DNA of 8,940 nt from JAFGBN01 sp964394145 (lineage in GTDB: Bacteria > Chloroflexota > Dehalococcoidia > GIF9 > AB-539-J10). Below, piece by piece: positions 1 to 5,450 of this stretch. Under the pieces are notes generated by a model that saw only the letters and a program-made list of their open reading frames with translations, did not search any database and had not been told where the DNA came from. The stretch is taken from assembly GCA_964394145.1 (NCBI GenBank), contig CAYMVL010000007.1, positions 1 to 8,940 on the forward strand. Reading direction: 5' to 3'. The translations under genes were made by a program, and so were the position numbers. Each line of letters begins with the position of its first letter. The first letter of the stretch is position 1.

Positions 1-1
1 T

Positions 2-448
2 GCTAGCTCCGGCATCAGTGGCCTAATCATCCCTGACTTGCCCGTAGAGGAGGGGCTGGAACTGGAAGCTATTACCCGAAGACACGGACTCGACCTCATT
101 TACCTGCTGGCTCCGACCAGCACTGACGAGCGTATCAGGCTGGTAGCCGAAAGGTCTCGAGGGTTCATTTATCTGGTTTCGCTCACAGGGGTTACGGGGG
201 CCAGGGCCGGGCTGCCGGCCAACCTGGACTCATTTGTTGCTAGGGTGAGGAAAGTGGCTGCCCAGCCGCTTTGCGTTGGCTTTGGCATATCTACTCCGGA
301 GCAGGCAAGGCGAGTCGGCCGGATAGCTGACGGCGTGATTGTTGGCAGCCAGATAATTCAGCTTATGGATAAGGAGAATAGCTTCATGCCTCTGGTCGGT
401 AGTTTCATAAAAGGCTTAAGGCAGGCCGTCGACGGGCCACCCAAGTAA
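2..448 (+). CDS. trpA: Tryptophan synthase alpha subunit, 3' part (TrpA)
   Basis: TrpA is the alpha subunit of tryptophan synthase. It splits indole-3-glycerol phosphate into indole and glyceraldehyde 3-phosphate in the cytoplasm and passes indole to TrpB. The reading frame is open from base 2 and gives 148 residues, roughly the C-terminal 55% of a normal protein of about 260-270 residues. The start lies outside the window. Recognisable family signatures are the strand GLIIPDLPVEEG near the left edge, LLAPTSTDERI, the loop YLVSLTGVTGARAGLP, the phosphate-binding stretch VGFGISTPEQARRV, and DGVIVGSQII near the end. The catalytic Glu and Asp of the N-terminal half are not in view. It is probably the last gene of a trp operon, since about 500 bases without a clear gene follow. 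A GGGC-CAGA-GCCC hairpin at 486-497 lacks a T-run, so I do not call it a terminator. Confidence 0.96.
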   Translation, partial: ASSGISGLIIPDLPVEEGLELEAITRRHGLDLIYLLAPTSTDERIRLVAERSRGFIYLVSLTGVTGARAGLPANLDSFVARVRKVAAQPLCVGFGISTPEQARRVGRIADGVIVGSQIIQLMDKENSFMPLVGSFIKGLRQAVDGPPK

Positions 449-957
449 GACAAGATACAAACGTAATCAGTCTGGTTCGAGGTACGGGCCAGAGCCCTAC
501 TCTGTAAGACTAGCGACTGTTTAGTGAGTTTGTTGTTGAGAGACTGTGCGATCTTAACCTAGCCTGCTTGATCCTTTCCGTGTCAAATTATGATAGTATG
601 CTTGACCAAGACCTTGGTTTGCCGGAGCTATGCAAACAACAGCTACAGAAGAAGCATCGGCCTGCTAGTATTGTTCAACAAACTCCTAGTGTCGACTTAA
701 TAATAGGGCTGATTGTTTGCCGCTTTACAATAGCCTGTTCTGTGCAGCTGTGTCGTCAGGAACAATTCTGACTATTGTGCAATCATGCTATGCGACACTA
801 ACAACTATAAGATAAGATTCTTTGAACCGCCTCTGTTGTTGTGGCCCCATGGTCGTGAACCAATGAAAAAGCTGGAAAGGAAAACTCTCTTACTTGCGAA
901 GGCATGTAACCCTCCAAGAGAGCAATACGGCTGCTATGTAATACCGGAAACTTGAGG
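449..957. other. Intergenic stretch after trpA
   Basis: About 510 bases lie between the trpA stop and the converging minus-strand gene. Plus-strand reading frames here are short and lack Shine-Dalgarno sequences. The 67-codon frame at 568-771 needs a TTG start and has no family resemblance. The only stretch I list separately is the 56-codon ORF at 785-955. An imperfectly spaced pair, CTCTCTT near 885 and AAGAGAG near 917, could fold around a loop of about 24 bases, but no terminator T-run follows on either strand. I see no tRNA, riboswitch or mobile-element ends. Confidence 0.5.
785..955 (+). CDS. Possible small ORF, 56 residues, unknown
   Basis: An ATG at 785 opens a 57-codon frame that ends at TGA 953-955, just short of the 3' end of the opposing gene. 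The product is basic and aromatic, with stretches such as FFEPPLLLWPHGREP in the middle and CNPPREQYGCYVIPET at the C-terminus. I recognise no family. The frame is open a little further upstream, to a TAG near 730, without another good start. No Shine-Dalgarno sequence precedes the ATG. The well-mixed composition, with Trp, Cys, Tyr and many Pro, looks more protein-like than random, so it may be a real small protein or the surviving end of a decayed gene. A chance frame of this length is also quite possible. Confidence 0.22.
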   Translation: MLCDTNNYKIRFFEPPLLLWPHGREPMKKLERKTLLLAKACNPPREQYGCYVIPET

Positions 958-1635
958 CTAGTAGTATGAAATCAAGCTTGAATATATTGAAACTATAACT
1001 TGGTCAAGCAGGGCTGGGCTTTCAAGCACGTTTGTGTCAATGCCGCGCTGTAGCCGTCGTCCGATGAAGATCCAGTCACCGGCGTGCGCATCGGGTCGCT
1101 TCTGAGACTCTGTCTCTAGCCACGTAACAATGTTATTAACATTGACGGAAGGAGGAGATTCGACATCAAATCGATTATGTTTGACTAAATCTCTAAAGAG
1201 TGATGGATTTCTCTCCACCTTGCTGTAGAATGATTTAAGACCAAGTTGGACCTTATCTGGGTCACCCCATTTGTTGCGCTGGAAATTGAAGCCCACGCCT
1301 ATTCGAACATATGGTGCTGACGACAACACCTCTTTAGTTTTACTTGAATACATACCGATGTTAAACTGCATCTCATTGCGACCACCCCAATTGAAGATGT
1401 ACCAGTGACCTGTGTGGAGATGATTTACGGAACGGAATGCTTTCCCCCACCCCGATGCTCTCGATATTCTCTCCTGTCGTAGCCTAGTTGATTGAAGACC
1501 CGACAAACAGGGCAGCTGATTGAGATAGTCTATTAGATCGTTAATGACAGGAGTGAAGATGGCTTCGATTTGGTGTTGCGGCTTGTCAAGGTCGTCGAAA
1601 TAGTGCTCGTAAATAGCCGGTGGCAAATTTCTCAT
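958..1635 (-). CDS. Uncharacterised protein resembling the N-terminal module of HNH/restriction-type proteins
   Basis: This 225-residue soluble protein has no signal peptide or membrane segment. The ATG start is supported by GAGGAGGG (1643-1650, minus strand) 7 bases upstream. The N-terminal 60 residues look helical. The centre carries GGRNEMQFNIG (about residues 84-94), then YVRIGVGFNF (about 109-118), then a helical stretch with NPSLFRDLVKHNRF, and near the C-terminus DWIFIGRRL (about 187-195). From memory, this order (GGR.E.QFNIG, R.GV.F.F, F...P..F.D, FIF.G+R) resembles the N-terminal part of some HNH-endonuclease or restriction-type proteins, but no HNH motif is present and none continues past the TAG stop. 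It may therefore be a stand-alone sensor or nucleic-acid-binding domain. The function is unknown. It is divergent from the PD-(D/E)XK-like gene at 2161, and its convergent neighbour is trpA. Confidence 0.8.
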   Translation of the reverse strand: MRNLPPAIYEHYFDDLDKPQHQIEAIFTPVINDLIDYLNQLPCLSGLQSTRLRQERISRASGWGKAFRSVNHLHTGHWYIFNWGGRNEMQFNIGMYSSKTKEVLSSAPYVRIGVGFNFQRNKWGDPDKVQLGLKSFYSKVERNPSLFRDLVKHNRFDVESPPSVNVNNIVTWLETESQKRPDAHAGDWIFIGRRLQRGIDTNVLESPALLDQVIVSIYSSLISYY

Positions 1636-1642
1636 GGGGAAT

Positions 1643-1650
1643 CCCTCCTC
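1643..1650 (-). promoter_or_regulatory. Strong ribosome binding site for the 958-1635 gene
   Basis: The minus strand reads GAGGAGGG, followed by ATTCCCC and then the ATG at 1635. This near-consensus Shine-Dalgarno sequence with good spacing fixes the start and is the best evidence that the gene is real. Confidence 0.8.
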
Positions 1651-1748
1651 ATTCGTTCAGTAGGCGTAATGTCTCGTTTTGTCAGGCCTCATATCAGTAG
1701 CTCGGGTTCTTCAACTGACAGTTGGCGTTTGTATCACAAGGCTTCCCC

Positions 1749-1776
1749 ATTATAGCTCTTATGGCCTCCTTGGGAA
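1749..1776 (-). promoter_or_regulatory. Putative sigma-70-type promoter for the 958-1635 gene
   Basis: On the minus strand a perfect TATAAT lies at 1754-1749, preceded by TTCCCA (4 of 6 matches to TTGACA) at 1776-1771 with a 16-base spacer. Transcription would start near 1742 and leave a leader of about 107 bases. This is a sequence match only. Confidence 0.38.
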
Positions 1777-2100
1777 CAGTCATTTTTCTACTAGATGTCA
1801 CTGTAAAAAAGGGGAGTTCTGTTGTGGCATGCTGAAAAGCTAATGCCTGTAGTCTGAAATTGTTACTGCCCTAGGTTGGTCATGTAATCAATGAATATCT
1901 TGGTCTGAGCCATTTGGGTTCCGTGCGGACTGATCATACGGGGGCATAGTCCCAGTTAGAGTTGCACTTTCCTCGGGATTGTTCAACCAAGTTTCCCTGG
2001 TCGCAATAGAATACGTGAGATAAGACTCACGCACAGCTCTGTCTCCAAATGTCTGCGGGGCCTCAATTAAACAACAAGGAATCTTTTGCTACAGATGCTT
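1777..2100. other. Divergent intergenic region without a recognised gene
   Basis: This is the core of the roughly 525-base gap between the two divergent orphan genes. I see no ORF with a ribosome binding site on either strand. A dyad CGTGAG-ATAAGA-CTCACG occupies 2014-2031, about 70 bases upstream of the promoter of the plus-strand gene, and could be an operator. The minus strand around 1940-1860 has a 24-codon frame that I cannot assign to any family. Confidence 0.45.
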
Positions 2101-2130
2101 TTGACATGACAATGCACGCGTGGCCATACT
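2101..2130 (+). promoter_or_regulatory. Putative sigma-70-type promoter for the PD-(D/E)XK-like gene
   Basis: A perfect TTGACA (2101-2106) is followed after 18 bases by CATACT (2125-2130), which matches TATAAT at 4 of 6 positions. Transcription would start near 2137, giving a leader of about 24 bases. That makes the TTG at 2131 unusable as a start and favours the ATG at 2161. Confidence 0.5.
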
Positions 2131-2147
2131 TTGCGTAAAGAAGTACT

Positions 2148-2155
2148 GGAGGAGG
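2148..2155 (+). promoter_or_regulatory. Ribosome binding site that fixes the start at 2161
   Basis: GGAGGAGG ends 5 bases before the ATG at 2161. It lies inside the longer frame that opens at TTG 2131, so it decides for the shorter, ATG-initiated protein. Confidence 0.85.
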
Positions 2156-2160
2156 TTGTC

Positions 2161-2754
2161 ATGGAGACTCGTTCAAGCTACAAGGGTAAGAGAGGAGAGT
2201 ACTATGTTTTTGGTGAGCTGATCAGGGGGGGGGTTGATCTTTACTTGCCCGTCATAGATATTGGGGTTGATGGAATCATACGTGGCAAGGATGGTGGTGC
2301 ATATGTCGAACTGCAGGTGAAATCTACAGAGGCCGAAAACCAGGCAGGCTATTTCAACGTCTATGACCTTGAACCTAGCCCCAACCTTTTCATTATTTGC
2401 GTAGACATGAGTAATGCAAAGTTGGACCAATACCGACAACCAGAGATCTGGATCTTACCATCGGCTGTCTATCAACAACATGCCACAGTGCAGGCTCTCA
2501 AAGACAGAAGCTGCTATCGTTTGCCCCTACCTGCTAAGGACAGGAGATACGGGAACAAGGCGCGGGCGGAGAGCCTTGAAGGATTTTGCGCTACCAGGCA
2601 CGAAGAGGCATGGACACAGTTGTCCAAGCTGAAGCCTGCAACTCTTGCTGAGGCGCTTCATGAAGCCGCGGGGAGTTATGGTCACGAAGTAGTTGGGCAT
2701 GACTACGTTGGTGGCGCTGAAGACTGGATAACGAAACCTGTCAGGCGAGACTGA
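2161..2754 (+). CDS. PD-(D/E)XK nuclease-like protein (DUF4365 type)
   Basis: This 197-residue soluble protein has the layout of small PD-(D/E)XK nuclease-fold proteins. A first helix carries KRGEYYVFGELI with acidic residues Glu13 and Glu19. A strand then has VIDIGVDGII with Asp37, and the next strand has ELQVKS with Glu50, Gln52 and Lys54. The D...(E/Q)xK pattern matches the metal-binding core of the fold, and the GVDG and QVKS wording is typical of DUF4365-like domains. The later WILPSAVY and YRLPLPAKD segments also fit that family. These domains often occur in phage-defence or DNA-repair contexts, but no partner helicase, methylase or ATPase is visible here. The start is ATG 2161, because a strong ribosome binding site and a promoter both exclude TTG 2131. 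The gene is divergent from the 958-1635 gene. Its DNA target and role are unknown. Confidence 0.8.
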   Translation: METRSSYKGKRGEYYVFGELIRGGVDLYLPVIDIGVDGIIRGKDGGAYVELQVKSTEAENQAGYFNVYDLEPSPNLFIICVDMSNAKLDQYRQPEIWILPSAVYQQHATVQALKDRSCYRLPLPAKDRRYGNKARAESLEGFCATRHEEAWTQLSKLKPATLAEALHEAAGSYGHEVVGHDYVGGAEDWITKPVRRD

Positions 2755-3059
2755 TTGTGTGAATCCATGGCGTCCTCGACCATTAACTCATTTAGTTGCG
2801 TCCTATCATCAGCCTGAATACCGGGGTTATCGGCTTATGAAATGCAGAATGCTATAATGTGTAGGGCGATAGATAAACTCAATCTATTGAGTCTCCACTA
2901 CCCTATTACTAAGACCATTGAAGGGGCTAGAGAATCGAGTTTACACGTTGCTTGAAAATCTATAAGGACACTTTAGTGAATAGATAACAGCAGCTATAGC
3001 GTTGTTGTTGAGCTATTTTGAGTTCTTTAAGTGAATGACTCACGAAACAGGAGGCAGAG
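2755..3059. other. Intergenic leader region before the baeRF gene
   Basis: About 305 bases hold no convincing ORF. A small hairpin ACTCAA-TCTA-TTGAGT (2877-2892) lies just downstream of the extended -10 element at 2850-2858, inside the presumed 5' leader. No terminator is evident after the 2754 stop. Confidence 0.5.
2850..2858 (+). promoter_or_regulatory. Putative extended -10 promoter element
   Basis: TGCTATAAT combines a perfect TATAAT (2853-2858) with the upstream TGN of extended -10 promoters. No good -35 box sits 16-18 bases upstream, which extended -10 promoters can tolerate. It would give the 3060 gene a leader of about 195 bases. Confidence 0.4.
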
Positions 3060-4223
3060 ATGACACAGAAGAGCACTTTGCTAACGAACGAATTACTAGC
3101 CGACTTGCTAGCGTATCACGAGCCGCCGTGTCTGTCGCTTTACCAGCCGACCCATCGATTCCATCCCGATAATGAGCAGGACCCGATCCGGTTTCGCAAT
3201 CTTGTGAAGGAGTTGGACAGATCGCTCCGGCAGAAGTATCCAGCCTTCGAGACCAGTATCCTTCTGGAACGTTTCGAAGCTCTAGCCCACGACTATGAAT
3301 TCTGGGACCATACACTCGATGGACTGGCCGCGCTGGGAGGGCCGGGCTTCTTTCAAGTGTTCCGGCTTCAGCGGCCGGTCGCCGAATTGGCCGTAGTGGC
3401 CGATAGTTTTCACACCAAGCCCTTACGACGCTTTCTGCAATCGGTCGATCGCTATCAGGTTCTGGGATTGAGCCTGGGCAAGGTCCAGCTCTTCGAGGGG
3501 AACCGCGACGCGATTGACGAAATCGATCTCGCTCCGGGCGTTCCGCGGACGATCAACGAGGCGCTGGGCGATAAGTTGACAGAACCCCATTCAACCATCC
3601 GCTCCTATGATAGCGCCGGTCAGGCGAGAATGTCTATACACCACGGCCATGGTGCGAAAAAGGACGAGGTAGATATCGACGCGGACCGCTTCTTCCGCGC
3701 TGTCGACCGCGCGGTGCTGGAACATCATTCCCGACCATCTGGTCTGCCGTTGATGCTTGCGGCGTTACCGGAGCACCATAATCTCTTCCGCCGCGTCAGC
3801 CGTAACCCTTTTTTGATAATGGAGGGACTCACGATAAATCCGGATGTTCTGCCGATCGATGAACTTCGCGAACGTGCCTGGCGAGTTGTCGAGCCGCAGT
3901 ATCAGGCGCAATTGGCTACAGTTGCTGACGAGTTTGCAGTCGCGAATTCCAAGGGGCTTGGCAGTGACGATCTGGCGCAGATAGCCCGGGCAGCAGCCGC
4001 CGGGCGGGTCGCCACCCTGCTGATCGAGGCGGATCGTCACATTGCCGGCCGGTTGAACGTTGCGACGGGTCAGATCGAACTTGCTGACCTGAGCCACCCG
4101 CAAATTGATGACTTACTGGACGATTTGGGAGAACTGGTCGAAAAGATGGGTGGTCGGGTCATGGTCATTCCAGCCGAACGGATGCCGGGGCGAACGGGAC
4201 TGGCTGCTATCTACCGGTATTGA
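3060..4223 (+). CDS. Bacterial eRF1-like protein, baeRF family 3
   Basis: This 387-residue soluble protein matches, by its motifs, baeRF family 3, the bacterial relatives of the archaeal/eukaryotic release factor eRF1. Signatures are LSLYQPTHRF near residues 25-34 followed by QDPIRFRNL, the EFWDHTLDGLA segment near 80-90, VLGLSLGKVQLFEGNRD near 134-150, the HHGHG motif at 194-198 with DADRFFRAVDRAV after it, and a C-terminal alpha/beta portion ending in GRVMVIPAERMPGRTGLAAIYRY. The GGQ motif that triggers peptide release in true eRF1 is absent. The family is proposed to act on ribosomes, perhaps in stress or rescue, but I know of no settled biochemical role. The ATG start follows CAGGAGG (3048-3054) by 5 bases. 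The gene stands alone. Its middle and end are richer in GC (many CGC, CGG, GCG and GCC codons) than the AT-richer neighbours, which suggests horizontal acquisition. Confidence 0.9.
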   Translation: MTQKSTLLTNELLADLLAYHEPPCLSLYQPTHRFHPDNEQDPIRFRNLVKELDRSLRQKYPAFETSILLERFEALAHDYEFWDHTLDGLAALGGPGFFQVFRLQRPVAELAVVADSFHTKPLRRFLQSVDRYQVLGLSLGKVQLFEGNRDAIDEIDLAPGVPRTINEALGDKLTEPHSTIRSYDSAGQARMSIHHGHGAKKDEVDIDADRFFRAVDRAVLEHHSRPSGLPLMLAALPEHHNLFRRVSRNPFLIMEGLTINPDVLPIDELRERAWRVVEPQYQAQLATVADEFAVANSKGLGSDDLAQIARAAAAGRVATLLIEADRHIAGRLNVATGQIELADLSHPQIDDLLDDLGELVEKMGGRVMVIPAERMPGRTGLAAIYRY

Positions 4224-4667
4224 ACTAACCCCTCAGGCAGTAGGTGACAAGTGGAATGTGTAGCATACGCCTCATCACACGATATAGCGGATTGTCTAAC
4301 CAAACACAAATATGATGGCTCATTCATTGCCCGCACCAACATCTGCATTATGTCTGGTGGCTTGACTTTTGTGCCCCCGTTGCCGATGGCTGTTCCACAA
4401 GCTCTTTTTCCATGCCGAACACCATTGAGCCAGCAACTTTAGTGAAACTGCAGACAGCCCCTTTATAGCGATTGTATCATGATGAATTCCTGGAAAGCAC
4501 TATTTCCATCTTCATGCAGCTATTAAGGCCGCCGCTCGCTGCACTTGTCTCAGGAATGTTAAGCCGCTATACGGGCTGATGGCCGTGACTTGCAGGGGCG
4601 ATTCGTTGAGGCTTTGCAGCCGTCGTTGACAGTGGAAGTGCTGTAGACAGACGTGGTACCATGTTTC
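4224..4667. other. Intergenic stretch, nothing recognised
   Basis: This gap of about 440 bases holds only short frames. The longest plus-strand frame (4251-4442) needs a GTG start, has only a weak AGGT upstream and resembles no family. A 45-codon minus-strand frame through 4360-4220 also has no ribosome binding site. I looked for a cobalamin riboswitch because the next operon encodes a B12-binding protein, but I do not see its conserved core sequences. No promoter with both boxes is clear. A perfect TTGACA at 4626-4631 lacks a -10 at a suitable distance. Confidence 0.5.
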
Positions 4668-4769
4668 ATGCCCATCAGTAAGGGAGGTTACATCAATCCG
4701 AAGAAGTGTTGCTGCTGTCCGTTTTGGGCAACAGGCGGCGTCCTGCTTATGTTGACAAAGGCCTTATGA
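4668..4769 (+). CDS. Possible tetracysteine small protein, 33 residues
   Basis: An ATG at 4668 opens a 34-codon frame ending at TGA 4767-4769, 4 bases before the ATG of the cobalamin-binding protein. The product has a basic N-terminal part with KGGYINPKK, then four consecutive cysteines, PFW, and a hydrophobic tail (ATGGVLLMLTKAL) long enough for a short membrane-associating helix. Four cysteines next to PFW and GG is an unusual arrangement that looks selected, perhaps for metal binding or membrane attachment. The weak point is initiation. No good Shine-Dalgarno sequence precedes ATG 4668, while a strong AAGGGAGGT (4680-4688) lies inside the ORF with only a non-standard ATC in frame after it (4692). 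Its position suggests translational coupling with the downstream operon. I recognise no family. Confidence 0.35.
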   Translation: MPISKGGYINPKKCCCCPFWATGGVLLMLTKAL

Positions 4770-4773
4770 AACA

Positions 4774-5448
4774 ATGGAAATGGCAGGAATAAATTCTCTA
4801 TACAAGCAGTTTCTTTCGTATCTGGACAAAGAGGATAGATACAGTTGCGTAGCTTTTGTTCTTAAGAAGCTAGCAAACAATGAGGTAGATATCGTAACGC
4901 TCTATGATGAAATCCTTGCTCGCTCCTTAAGGGAGAACTTCTGTCGGGAGAAGCAGAGGCAGATATGCATTTGGGAAGAGCACGTCCGGACTTCAATCAT
5001 AAGGACATTAGTTGAATGCTGTTATGCATATGTCGTAAAGGAGAGAGACGAGAAATACATGTCTACACCCAGGGGCAAAGTCATCGTAGCGTGCCCTGCA
5101 GAGGAACTTCACGAGATAGGTGCCCGGATGGTAGCAGATTTCTTCACGCTATGTGGCTTTGATTCCGTCTTTGTTGGTGCCAACACCCCTGAGTCCAGCG
5201 TTCTTGAAGCGATAGAATACGTGAAGCCTATGTATGTAGCCGTCAGTGTTAGCAATCATTACAACCTGCTGGCGGCTCACAGGATGGTTCAGAAGGTCCG
5301 TGAGGTAAGAGAGAATAGCGGGGCTAAGTTCAAGATTATAGTGGGTGGGTCCGCCTTTGAGCAAAACCCGGAGATGGGTGGGGAGATTGGGTCCGATCTA
5401 CTGCTTGCTACGTTTGATGACATACACAGACTAACGCAGGGCGACTAG
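4774..5448 (+). CDS. Cobalamin-binding domain protein of the CarH-like regulator type, without a DNA-binding domain
   Basis: This soluble protein of 224 residues has a helical cap domain (about 1-95, B12-binding_2 type) and a Rossmann-like cobalamin-binding domain (about 100-224). The cap contains Glu69-His70 in IWEEHVRTSI, the EH of the cap-domain motif known from CarH. The B12 domain has CPAEELHEIG with His113 as the expected lower cobalt ligand, a helix GARMVADFFTLCGFDSVFVGANTP, the strand VAVSVS (155-160), and IIVGGSAF (188-195) closing the nucleotide-loop pocket. The CPAEELHEIGARM pattern is closer to MerR/CarH-type cobalamin regulators than to the DxHDIG corrinoid methyltransferase carriers. 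No HTH precedes it, and the Trp of the CarH Wx9EH motif is replaced by Glu59. The stop is 2 bases before the permease start, so the genes are very probably co-transcribed. The start ATG 4774 has only a weak AAAGG upstream. A second ATG at 4780 is possible. Confidence 0.88.
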   Translation: MEMAGINSLYKQFLSYLDKEDRYSCVAFVLKKLANNEVDIVTLYDEILARSLRENFCREKQRQICIWEEHVRTSIIRTLVECCYAYVVKERDEKYMSTPRGKVIVACPAEELHEIGARMVADFFTLCGFDSVFVGANTPESSVLEAIEYVKPMYVAVSVSNHYNLLAAHRMVQKVREVRENSGAKFKIIVGGSAFEQNPEMGGEIGSDLLLATFDDIHRLTQGD

Positions 5449-5450
5449 AG

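Noticed and set aside
486..497. GGGC-CAGA-GCCC hairpin after trpA as a terminator
   Set aside because: Only a 4-base stem and no T-run follows.
568..771. 67-codon plus-strand frame after trpA
   Set aside because: TTG start without a Shine-Dalgarno sequence and no family resemblance, inside a clearly non-coding stretch.
2131..2160. TTG start giving a 207-residue version of the PD-(D/E)XK-like protein
   Set aside because: GGAGGAGG with ideal spacing serves ATG 2161, and the predicted transcription start lies after the TTG.
4251..4442. 63-codon plus-strand frame after the baeRF gene
   Set aside because: GTG start, weak AGGT only, no recognisable motif; most likely a chance frame.
4440..4773. 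Cobalamin riboswitch upstream of the B12-domain operon
   Set aside because: The conserved B12-box and the GCCACTG-type core elements are not seen.
4706..4788. GTG-started frame overlapping the tetracysteine ORF in another frame
   Set aside because: It runs into the B12-protein gene in the wrong frame and its product is basic and featureless after a short hydrophobic start.
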